In this document: positions 1-4,430 of the stretch, piece after piece
How positions within the stretch are numbered: the stretch's first letter is position 1
How the letters are laid out: each line of letters starts with the position of its first letter
Source of the DNA: Intrasporangium_A sp039812505
GTDB lineage: Bacteria > Actinomycetota > Actinomycetes > Actinomycetales > Dermatophilaceae
Direction: 5' to 3'
Length of the DNA stretch: 5,081 bases
NCBI RefSeq assembly: GCF_039812505.1
Contig: NZ_JBDIAQ010000202.1
Span: forward strand, 1-5,081
Position numbers and translations under genes: made by a program
Notes under the pieces: model-generated
Database searches by the model: none
Told to the model about the DNA's origin: nothing
The model's input: the letters and a program-made list of their open reading frames with translations, nothing else

Positions 1-441
1 CTGGAGAACCTCATCGAGGCCCCCCGGCGCGCGCTGAAGCAGCCCAAGGCGGCGGCCACCGAGCGCGCCCTCGAGCTGCTGAAGCAGGTGGGCCTGGGCG
101 ACAAGAGCCACGCGTACCCGCGCCACCTGTCCGGCGGGCAGCAGCAACGGGTCGCGATCGCCCGGGCGCTGTGCATGCAGCCCAAGCTGATGCTCTTCGA
201 CGAGCCCACCTCGGCCCTGGACCCCGAGCTGGTCGGCGACGTGCTCGCGGTCATGCGGGACCTGGCCGCGAGCGGGATGACGATGGCCGTGGTCACTCAC
301 GAGATGGGCTTCGCCCGCGACGTCGCGGACCGCGTGGCGTTCTTCGATGCCGGCCAGGTCGTCGAGGAGGGCCCGGCACAGCAGGTGATCACCGACCCGC
401 AGCACGCCCGCACCCGCGCCTTCCTGCACGCGGTGCGCTGA
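1..441 (+). CDS. Polar amino-acid ABC transporter ATP-binding protein (GlnQ-like), 5'-truncated by the window
   Basis: This is the C-terminal 146 residues of an ABC ATPase, open from base 1 in frame 1 to a TGA at 439-441. Visible motifs, numbered in the fragment, are the ABC signature LSGGQQQR (43-50), Walker B with catalytic glutamate LMLFDE (63-68), the D-loop SALD (71-74) and the H-loop histidine (VVTHEMGFA, His100). The C-terminal EEGPAQQV...DPQHARTRAFL stretch is typical of the glutamine/polar amino-acid importer subgroup (GlnQ, HisP, GltL). By family knowledge these homodimerise under a membrane permease and use ATP hydrolysis to drive uptake with a periplasmic or lipoprotein binding protein. 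The Walker A and Q-loop lie upstream of the window; the whole protein should be about 245 residues. The permease and binding-protein genes, if linked, must be upstream, since nothing downstream belongs to a transporter. The exact substrate cannot be told from this fragment. Confidence 0.95.
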   Translation: MENLIEAPRRALKQPKAAATERALELLKQVGLGDKSHAYPRHLSGGQQQRVAIARALCMQPKLMLFDEPTSALDPELVGDVLAVMRDLAASGMTMAVVTHEMGFARDVADRVAFFDAGQVVEEGPAQQVITDPQHARTRAFLHAVR

Positions 442-533
442 GGGGGCGTGGCCACAGTGCTGACCATACGCACGTCCCGGATGACCGATTCGTCCATCTG
501 GTGAGACGCGGGGTGACACGGCCCGGTCGGAGC

Positions 534-559
534 GGAATCCTGCGTCTCTCCCGCACGTT
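534..559 (+). promoter_or_regulatory. Possible SigR/SigH-type ECF sigma promoter for the hexapeptide-repeat gene
   Basis: GGAAT at 534-538 and GTT at 557-559 are separated by exactly 18 nt. This matches the GGAAT-N18-GTT consensus known for the thiol-oxidative and heat stress sigma factors SigR (Streptomyces) and SigH (mycobacteria). Transcription would begin around 565, leaving a leader of about 50 nt before the GTG at 615. The motif is short and was found by eye, so chance remains possible. No competing TTGACA/TATAAT-like pair was seen in the 173-nt gap 442-614. Confidence 0.4.
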
Positions 560-572
560 CAACATTTCGGCA

Positions 573-586
573 GCGCCAGATGGCGC
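573..586. repeat. Perfect palindrome GCGCCA-GA-TGGCGC in the leader of the hexapeptide gene
   Basis: Two 6-bp arms flank a 2-bp centre, just downstream of the proposed transcription start and 15 nt before the ribosome binding site. It could be an operator or a small RNA structure. Its central CCAGATGG (576-583) is also the reverse complement of CCATCTGG at 494-501. A second inverted pair, GAGACGC (503-509) and GCGTCTC (542-548), is nested between those copies, so the leader and promoter could fold or bind a dimeric regulator. No known regulator was recognised. Confidence 0.4.
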
Positions 587-614
587 GTCTGATGGAGAAA
601 GAAGGTGGAACGTC

Positions 615-1025
615 GTGCAGAAGCGGAAGAAGTACGTGGAGATCGAGGAAGACAATGGGGCCGTCCTGCGGTACTTCCACCATGCCAACGGTGACGGTCT
701 GGTCGAGGAGACGGCGACCGTCGACCCCAGTGCCCACATCGAACGGTCGGCCTATGTCGACCCCGGTGCGAAGGTGCAGGCGGGAGTCCGGATCCACAGC
801 GGCGCCTGGGTGGACCGGGGCGCCATGGTCCAGGCCGGTGCCGTCGTCGGCAGCTGCGTCCACGTCGGTTGCGACGCGGTGATCGGCTGCGACGCCAAGC
901 TCGGCCCGCGGGTGAAGATCGGTGCCGGCGCACACGTCTGCGACGGGGTGCATGTCGAGGCCGACGTGGTCATCCCGGCCGGTGCGGTCGTGCGTGAGCA
1001 TCGCCGCAACGGGCTGGCCGCCTGA
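615..1025 (+). CDS. Left-handed beta-helix protein of hexapeptide repeats (LpxA-like fold), function unknown
   Basis: This 136-residue protein starts at GTG 615, chosen because GAAGG (601-605) lies 9 nt upstream and because the recognisable N-terminus (MQKRKKYVEI) begins there; there is no nearby in-frame ATG. Residues 34-123 form 15 uninterrupted hexads with V, I or L at position 3 (for example ATVDPS, AYVDPG, AMVQAG, AVIGCD, VHVEAD, VVIPAG), equal to five full coils of a left-handed beta-helix. Hexapeptide transferases of this fold usually carry an insertion loop with a catalytic histidine and a C-terminal extension; neither is evident, so enzymatic activity is doubtful. Cysteines occur at 81, 86, 92 and 109; residues 92 and 109 fall on facing turns of neighbouring coils. 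The N-terminal 30 residues are charged, with no signal peptide, so it is probably cytosolic. It is a stand-alone gene with its own promoter candidate and terminator. Confidence 0.88.
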   Translation: MQKRKKYVEIEEDNGAVLRYFHHANGDGLVEETATVDPSAHIERSAYVDPGAKVQAGVRIHSGAWVDRGAMVQAGAVVGSCVHVGCDAVIGCDAKLGPRVKIGAGAHVCDGVHVEADVVIPAGAVVREHRRNGLAA

Positions 1026-1029
1026 GCGG

Positions 1030-1058
1030 CCGCGCCCGCGTCCCCTCCGCGGGCGCGG
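1030..1058 (+). terminator. Strong hairpin after the hexapeptide gene
   Basis: An 11-bp perfect GC stem (1030-1040 with 1048-1058) encloses a 7-nt loop (TCCCCTC) and begins 5 nt after the TGA. There is no U-tract, which is common for actinobacterial terminators. It probably ends the plus-strand transcript before it meets the convergent tetR operon. Confidence 0.7.
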
Positions 1059-1122
1059 TCCCACGTGCGGGGGGCGAGACCCAGTGGGGCACCACCCGGA
1101 CTCCTCGAGCTCCCACGATGAG

Positions 1123-1154
1123 CCGGCCCTCGGCGGCACCGACCGCCGGGCCGG
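1123..1154 (-). terminator. Hairpin directly after the tetR stop codon
   Basis: CCGCCGGGCCGG (1143-1154) pairs with CCGGCCC (1123-1129) and GGCGG (1132-1136), leaving a 2-nt bulge and a 6-nt loop. Read on the minus strand, the stem begins at the base next to the TGA (1157-1155). No U-tract follows. With 1030-1058 it forms a pair of opposed terminators between convergent genes. Confidence 0.65.
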
Positions 1155-1697
1155 TCAGCGCACGGCGAAGGCCTCCGCCCCGCACCGCCAGGTCCGGTCG
1201 AGGTCTGAGCGGTCCATGAACCGCGCGTCGATCTCGAGGATCGTCATGCCGTGGGCGAAGGCCCACAGCGCCTGGGCCGCGTGCGGCTCCCCTGTGACCA
1301 GCTGGAACGGCTGCCCGGACCAGGCCTCGAGTCCCGGGGCCAGCAGGTCGCGCGGCAGGTCGGGCGCCGTGGTGAGCCGGTAGAGGTTGGGGTTGGCCAG
1401 CGCCATCCCGCGGTATGCCGCCAGCAGCGCGGCGACCGGTCCACGCCGGTCGGACCGTTCCACGGCCGCGTACAGCGCCCGCCCCATCTCGACGAAGGCG
1501 TCCTCGACGAGGGCCGCTGCGACGTGTCGCTTGCTCGGGAAGTGCTTGTAGAGCGAGGGAGCCCGCATCCCGACCGCATCACCGAGCCGGCGCATCGTCA
1601 GCGACTCCGCTCCCTCCGCCTCGAGGATCCGACGGGCCGTGGCGACGATCGCTGCGGCCCGCTCGGAGCGGACCGTCCGGGCCGGTGCCTGCGTCAC
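1155..1697 (-). CDS. TetR-family transcriptional repressor, likely autoregulator of the nitroreductase operon
   Basis: This 180-residue TetR-type regulator has an N-terminal DNA-binding domain at about residues 11-60. The helix-turn-helix is plain: LTMRRLGDAVGMRAPSLYKH (33-52), followed by FPSK. The effector and dimer domain at about 80-175 contains ALWAFAHGMTILE (143-155), resembling the WHG-type TetR C-terminal domain. The start is GTG 1697; this GTG shares a GTGA overlap with the stop of the upstream nitroreductase, so translation is probably coupled, and no strong SD of its own is seen. Reading continues open further upstream, but there it is only antisense-quality sequence inside the nitroreductase gene. 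As second gene behind a promoter with two matching palindromes, it most likely represses its own operon and releases on binding a small ligand, perhaps a substrate of the nitroreductase. The ligand is unknown. Confidence 0.92.
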   Translation of the reverse strand: MTQAPARTVRSERAAAIVATARRILEAEGAESLTMRRLGDAVGMRAPSLYKHFPSKRHVAAALVEDAFVEMGRALYAAVERSDRRGPVAALLAAYRGMALANPNLYRLTTAPDLPRDLLAPGLEAWSGQPFQLVTGEPHAAQALWAFAHGMTILEIDARFMDRSDLDRTWRCGAEAFAVR

Positions 1698-2155
1698 GGC
1701 AGCGAGAGCCGGAAGACCGGGTGGCGGGGGGCTATCCGCTGCAGCTCGGCCTGTCCCGAGTTGGCGTCGACGCCGTCGAAGAACACGCCGACCTCGGCCT
1801 TCCAGCGGCGCAGGTAGGGCCGCAGGATCTCGGGCTTGTCCGCGTCGGCCAGCTCGGTGGCGACCCGGTGGTCGCGGGAGCGCCCGAGCAGCAGGTCGAG
1901 CCGTCCGTCGTTGGCGCGCAGGTTGCGCACCCACTCGGCGTTACCGCGGGGGGCCACGAGATAGTCGACACCAGCGACGGTGAGCAGGTTGACGGGCACC
2001 TGGCGGGCCAACCCGCTGCGTCGGCCGGGGACCTCGAGCACCCGGCTCCCCCAGACGCTGACGCCCCGTCGGGTGAGCCAGGCGACCGCCTTGTTCACCA
2101 CGTTCCTCGTGAACCAGCCGGGTCGTTGGTAGTGGACCGCTGCCGTCGTGGTCAT
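1694..2155 (-). CDS. Deazaflavin (F420)-dependent nitroreductase family protein (Ddn-like)
   Basis: This 153-residue single-domain protein is typical in length for the actinobacterial Ddn/nitroreductase family, a split-barrel fold that uses reduced F420 to reduce quinones, nitro compounds or other electrophiles. Family marks are the GRRSGLARQVPVNLL segment (44-58), VDYLVAPRGNAEWVRNLRAN (63-82) and a C-terminal PRHPVFRL (143-150). The GG...P.W form seen in many members is here RGNAEW, so cofactor contacts may differ. The ATG at 2155 is preferred over an in-frame ATG at 2191: a perfect AAGGAGG (2172-2166) stands 10 nt before it, whereas the 2191 ATG abuts the -10 box and would not be in the mRNA. 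It is the first gene of an operon with tetR (4-nt overlap), so it probably detoxifies a compound sensed by that regulator. The substrate is not deducible. Confidence 0.88.
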   Translation of the reverse strand: MTTTAAVHYQRPGWFTRNVVNKAVAWLTRRGVSVWGSRVLEVPGRRSGLARQVPVNLLTVAGVDYLVAPRGNAEWVRNLRANDGRLDLLLGRSRDHRVATELADADKPEILRPYLRRWKAEVGVFFDGVDANSGQAELQRIAPRHPVFRLSLP

Positions 2156-2172
2156 CGCTTCGCCGCCTCCTT

Positions 2173-2189
2173 GGCTAACATCGTTAGCC
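2173..2189. promoter_or_regulatory. TetR operator copy 1 (GGCTAAC-ATC-GTTAGCC)
   Basis: A 17-bp perfect inverted repeat with 7-bp arms and a 3-bp centre. It lies between the -10 box and the Shine-Dalgarno of the nitroreductase gene, covering the expected transcription start near 2185. It is nearly identical to copy 2; only one base of the centre differs. Binding by the co-transcribed TetR protein is inferred. Confidence 0.85.
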
Positions 2190-2191
2190 AT

Positions 2192-2220
2192 ACGTTAGGC
2201 TAACGTCGTTAGCCTGTCAA
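2192..2220 (-). promoter_or_regulatory. Housekeeping-type promoter of the nitroreductase-tetR operon
   Basis: On the minus strand TTGACA (2220-2215) is followed after exactly 17 nt by TAACGT (2197-2192), a good sigma-70-type pair (perfect -35, TAnnnT -10). Transcription would start near 2185, giving a leader of about 30 nt with AAGGAGG before the ATG. The spacer is wholly occupied by operator copy 2, so RNA polymerase and repressor should compete directly. Confidence 0.8.
2198..2214. promoter_or_regulatory. TetR operator copy 2 (GGCTAAC-GTC-GTTAGCC), inside the -35/-10 spacer
   Basis: A second 17-bp perfect inverted repeat, 25 bp centre to centre from copy 1. Its ends coincide exactly with the ends of the 17-nt promoter spacer. 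An additional GTTAG half-site at 2194-2198 overlaps the -10 hexamer between the two full sites. Confidence 0.85.
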
Positions 2221-2232
2221 GGGGGTTCGACG

Positions 2233-2271
2233 ACCTCTGTGGGAGCTCGTCCGCCGGGTCCGGACAGAGGT
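2233..2271 (-). terminator. Hairpin downstream of the hypothetical gene
   Basis: ACCTCTGT (2233-2240) pairs perfectly with ACAGAGGT (2264-2271), and TCCG/CGGA pairing within the 23-nt loop can extend the structure. On the minus strand it begins 5 nt after the TGA at 2279-2277. It probably separates this gene from the nitroreductase promoter that follows immediately. There is no U-tract. Confidence 0.55.
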
Positions 2272-2276
2272 GGGGA

Positions 2277-2753
2277 TCAGGAGGCCGCGGTCAAGGGCTC
2301 GGGCATCGCGAAGACACCGTCACAGGTGGCGACGTGGAAGCCGAGCAGCCGCACGCCGTGCTCCGCACACAGGTCGATCGCCAGTTGGTGCCAAGCCCGG
2401 TCGGTGTCATCGGCGCACCGTCCGCGCGGGCGGCCGCGCCCGAGCAGCACGCCCCCGTCGACCCGGGCGACGAGCGGCAGGACGAGCGACAGCACTCTCG
2501 TCACGCCGTCGAGGTCGGCGACCTGGTCCCGGTCCGAGAACAGGATCGGGTTGATCCCCCGGTCCAGCTCGTCGCACATCATGATGCCGAACGACCCGTG
2601 TTGCCGCGACTCCTCGCTGACGATCAGGTCGATGACGTCGCCGGCGAGGCGCGGGTCGGTGAGCGGCAGCTCGCGGAGGTTGGGTGGCAGGTCCTTGAAC
2701 GACATGACTCCCATCGTGGCCGTCCGGCCCGAGGCGCCGTCAGAGTTGTCCAC
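2277..2753 (-). CDS. Conserved-type actinobacterial hypothetical protein
   Basis: I do not recognise a named function. The protein is up to 158 residues with no signal peptide or membrane segment. It has hydrophobic strands around FGIMMCDELDR (55-65) and GGVLLGRGRPRG (100-111), then DDTDRAWHQLAIDLC (115-129), RLLGFHVATCDGV (135-147) and a PEPL tail. The strand-helix-strand order with ADDTD and a late LLGxxVA strand distantly recalls JAB/RadC-like folds, but the metal-binding histidines are absent, so this is only a guess. The start is uncertain: GTG 2753 has GGAG 8 nt upstream, whereas ATG 2705 (MSFKDLPPNL) fits the region that looks conserved but has GGGAG only 2 nt away. It lies 64 nt downstream of the broken vapC on the same strand and may now be read from that transcript; no promoter was seen. 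Confidence 0.72.
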   Translation of the reverse strand: MDNSDGASGRTATMGVMSFKDLPPNLRELPLTDPRLAGDVIDLIVSEESRQHGSFGIMMCDELDRGINPILFSDRDQVADLDGVTRVLSLVLPLVARVDGGVLLGRGRPRGRCADDTDRAWHQLAIDLCAEHGVRLLGFHVATCDGVFAMPEPLTAAS

Positions 2754-2788
2754 AGGCCCGCTCCGGAGACCGCAGAGCGCGCCCGGTG

Positions 2789-2805
2789 CGCCCGCTCAGC
2801 GGGCG
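2789..2805 (-). terminator. Compact inverted repeat between the vapC remnant and the hypothetical gene
   Basis: CGCCCGCT (2789-2796) and AGCGGGCG (2798-2805) are perfect inverted arms around a single base, able to form a 6-bp GC stem with a 5-nt loop. On the minus strand it begins 12 nt after the TGA of the vapC remnant, so it could be the old terminator of that unit. There is no U-tract. Confidence 0.35.
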
Positions 2806-2817
2806 GTTGCTTCGCGG

Positions 2818-2959
2818 TCAGCGCAACGCCATCAGCGAGACCCACGGCAGCCCGGCGCGTTCGACGCCGTTCATCGCCTCCTCCAGCCACGTGCGCGCCG
2901 TGGTGTGCAAACGACTGCTCGTCGACCGCACAGAGCAGGACGTTGGCGTCGATGATCAC
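2818..2959 (-). pseudogene. vapC-like PIN-domain toxin remnant, frameshifted and 3'-truncated
   Basis: GTG 2959 begins MIIDANVLLCAVDEQSFAHH, a textbook PIN-domain start with the first metal-binding aspartate (Asp4). Near 2896-2903 the frame changes: one extra base, or two lost, moves the reading into a frame giving ARTWLEEAMNGVERAGLPWV and then SLMALR before a TGA at 2820-2818. That second stretch is the normal continuation of a VapC protein, up to the SLMAL helix. The family is about 130 residues, so the remaining two thirds with the other acidic residues are missing. The gene overlaps the vapB stop by a GTGA, as in intact vapBC operons. VapC toxins are ribonucleases neutralised by VapB; this copy cannot form a PIN active site. 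Confidence 0.8.
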
Positions 2960-3162
2960 CGAGCGTCCTGCGCGTCGTACCGATCGAGCAGCTCGAGCGT
3001 GTCAGCGATGTCGGTGACGTCGACCCGGATCCCGACGCTCGCCGTCCGCTGCCGGAAGCGGACGGCATTCTGCCCACGCGCCAGGCCCGCACGGGCGAGC
3101 TCGTTCACGGCCTCGCCGAGGCCGATGTGACGTTCCCGGCGCAGCCGGTCGGCCGCCGCCGC
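2956..3162 (-). pseudogene. vapB-like antitoxin remnant lacking its 5' end
   Basis: About 68 codons read AAAADRLRRERHIGLGEAVN (start of the fragment), then ELARAGLARGQNAVRF, RQRTASVGIRVDVTDIAD and TLELLDRYDAQDAR to a TGA at 2958-2956. This is the helix-helix part and toxin-binding tail of a ribbon-helix-helix VapB antitoxin. The expected start, an MRTTxTLDDD-like beta strand that makes the DNA-binding ribbon, is absent, and no start codon or SD is found at the break near 3150-3165. Upstream sequence is instead the coding region of the RDD protein in another frame. The C-terminal part looks well preserved, so the truncation may be recent. The GTGA junction with vapC is retained. Confidence 0.8.
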
Positions 3163-3949
3163 GGAAGCCGAGGCAGACCACCCCGATGACGACCCCGACC
3201 GCGACGGCACCGGCCACTCCCCCCGAGCCAACCTCGTCGAGCAGCCCGAGGAAGAGCAGGCCCAGCAGCGCAGCGAACACCACCACCGCGGTCGAGAGCC
3301 GGCGCAGCTCCGGCATGGCGGCCCAGCGCTGCGCGGCCGTGCTGCCCGCGCGGGGTTCGCGTGAGTCGACGACCCGTAGACCGGCAACCAGGCCCGACAA
3401 CCCGCGATGGTCACCGCGCGTGGCGAGGACGAGGCTGGCCAGGCCCAGCACCCACCAGGCGCCTCGGAACACGGCCCACCCGGTCAGGGTCGCCACGGCA
3501 TCGAGCAGGTAGAAGCCGCCCGACCCGACGAGGGCCCGAAGCAGGCGCCGGCCCACCGGCGGGGCGCCGCCGGCTTCCGTCTGGGGGCGGATCAGGACGA
3601 TCCACTGTCCCACCGTCGACCCGGTACCGAGCAACGGGACGCCGACGAGCAGCACCGCCGCGACGCCGAGCCTCTCCCCCGCCTGCCAGCCTGTAGCGTC
3701 GGCGACCTCGGTGCGGGACATCGCCCCGGAGGCCAGCAGCAGGGAGGCTGTGACGACCCAAACCAGCAGCGCCGTCACCTCGACGAGCAGAACGTCTGCG
3801 AGCATCCCGAGCACGCGGCGGCGACCGGTCACCGGGAGCGCCGCGGCGACCGAGGCCGTGCGCTGGCCCGGTACTCGCCGCAGGATCGGGGCCACCAGGA
3901 AGCCCACCGCGGCCCCGAGGGTGTTGGCGATCAGGTCGTCCACGTCCAT
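3002..3949 (-). CDS. Downstream open part of the VanZ-RDD gene: VanZ tail plus RDD domain, chimeric C-terminus
   Basis: This is the longest uninterrupted segment (315 codons from ATG 3949) and could be called as a separate RDD protein. Residues 1-20 (MDVDDLIANTLGAAVGFLVA) are the end of a VanZ domain, not a natural N-terminus, and no SD precedes the ATG, so independent translation is doubtful. The RDD part runs from RRRVLGMLADVLL (43-55) through GSTVGQWIVLIRP (110-122) to RGDHRGLSGLVAGLRVVDSR (178-197), with hydrophobic helices at about 50-75, 95-120, 145-176, 219-237 and 244-262. From residue about 263 on, the sequence (RGGGRPAAPGTSHRPRRG...) is an arginine-rich out-of-frame reading of the vapB remnant and not part of the original protein. 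Confidence 0.5.
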   Translation of the reverse strand: MDVDDLIANTLGAAVGFLVAPILRRVPGQRTASVAAALPVTGRRRVLGMLADVLLVEVTALLVWVVTASLLLASGAMSRTEVADATGWQAGERLGVAAVLLVGVPLLGTGSTVGQWIVLIRPQTEAGGAPPVGRRLLRALVGSGGFYLLDAVATLTGWAVFRGAWWVLGLASLVLATRGDHRGLSGLVAGLRVVDSREPRAGSTAAQRWAAMPELRRLSTAVVVFAALLGLLFLGLLDEVGSGGVAGAVAVGVVIGVVCLGFRGGGRPAAPGTSHRPRRGRERARPCGPGAWAECRPLPAADGERRDPGRRHRHR

Positions 3950-3967
3950 GAGCCGGTAGGGGCAGGG

Positions 3968-4267
3968 TTAGAGCCCCCAGTTGCCGGTGAGCTGGGTCAG
4001 CTCGATCAGACCGGACACGCCGAGACCGAGCAGCACGGTGACGACGAATCCGCGTTTGAACAGGTGACGGACCACCATCCCCAGCGGCACGAAGAGGGCG
4101 ACGTTGAGGACCAGCTGAGAGACGACCCGCAGTCCTGACCCGCCGGCTCGCCGTGCTGCCTCGAGGTCGGACAGGAACTGGAAAGGATGCAGCTGTGGGG
4201 ACGTCGGGTGCTGGCAGGCCACGCTCGGGTCCGGCAGCGGCAGGATCGTGTAGGTCCACAGCGCCAT
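3968..4267 (-). CDS. Middle open part of the VanZ-RDD gene: VanZ domain core
   Basis: Between the two nonsense codons, 99 codons are open from ATG 4267 (the frame itself is open from 4345). Marks of VanZ are ALWTYTILPLPD (2-13), LHPFQFLSDLEAARR (26-40), LNVALFVPLGMVVRHLF (53-69) and SGLIELTQLTGNWGL (85-99), ending at the TAA where the family continues YPCPYR. No SD precedes ATG 4267, and the 26 codons upstream (LAWSYRHRGTFGAGH...) are also VanZ-like, so this is a fragment rather than a gene start. A lone product would lack the first membrane helix and the conserved DVDD motif. Confidence 0.45.
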   Translation of the reverse strand: MALWTYTILPLPDPSVACQHPTSPQLHPFQFLSDLEAARRAGGSGLRVVSQLVLNVALFVPLGMVVRHLFKRGFVVTVLLGLGVSGLIELTQLTGNWGL

Positions 4268-4430
4268 GGCGTAGATGGCGGTGCACCCGACGAGGAAGGC
4301 GTGTCCTGCACCGAACGTGCCACGGTGCCGGTAGGACCACGCCAGCTAGGGAACGAACCCACCGACGATGACGACCAGACCGAGGACGACCGCGAGAACA
4401 GCCGACACGGTGAACCCCATCACGACCCCT

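Larger units (their letters stand above)
3002..4420 (-). pseudogene. VanZ-RDD fusion membrane-protein gene interrupted by two in-frame nonsense codons
   Basis: From ATG 4420 (GAGGGG at 4431-4426 is 5 nt upstream) one frame encodes MGFTVSAVLAVVLGLVV... through FVP, TAG (4348-4346, codon 25), LAWSYRHRGTFG..., ALWTYTILPLPD, the VanZ core, TGNWGL, TAA (3970-3968, codon 151), PCPYRLMDVDDLIANTLGAA and an RDD domain. The pieces before, between and after the stops are all recognisable parts of one VanZ-RDD protein (VanZ about 1-180, RDD about 195-350, further membrane helices to about 420), with no frameshift. At both stops the family pattern suggests tyrosine (VPYxxxxYRRRG and GLYPCPYR). VanZ-like and RDD proteins are polytopic membrane proteins of unclear role; VanZ itself gives low-level teicoplanin resistance. 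The 3' end has lost its natural terminus and reads on through vapB to a TGA at 3002. Decay is likeliest; readthrough or base-call error are alternatives. Confidence 0.78.

Noticed and set aside
448..455. GTGGCCAC palindrome after the ABC ATPase stop as a terminator
   Set aside because: Only an 8-bp palindrome without a loop, so it cannot form a useful hairpin, and there is no U-tract.
297..1139. Long minus-strand open frame opposite the ABC transporter and hexapeptide genes
   Set aside because: Its product is low-complexity and family-less; it mirrors the codon pattern of the plus-strand genes, as is common in very GC-rich DNA.
1698..1934. N-terminal extension of the TetR gene to 1934
   Set aside because: The extension is arginine and proline-rich and lies wholly inside the nitroreductase gene in another frame; the TetR domain begins just after GTG 1697.
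2156..2191. Upstream in-frame ATG at 2191 as the nitroreductase start
   Set aside because: It directly abuts the -10 box and lies in the operator, upstream of the expected transcription start; ATG 2155 has a perfect AAGGAGG at ideal distance.
3407..4138. Long plus-strand open frame opposite the VanZ-RDD gene
   Set aside because: Glutamine, glutamate, histidine and arginine-rich product with no domain, no SD, and antisense to clearly recognisable protein sequence.
3968..4267. VanZ fragment and RDD fragment as two independent intact genes
   Set aside because: They share one frame separated by a single TAA, neither internal ATG has an SD, and the VanZ motif continues across the stop (GNWGL-stop-PCPYRLMDVDD).
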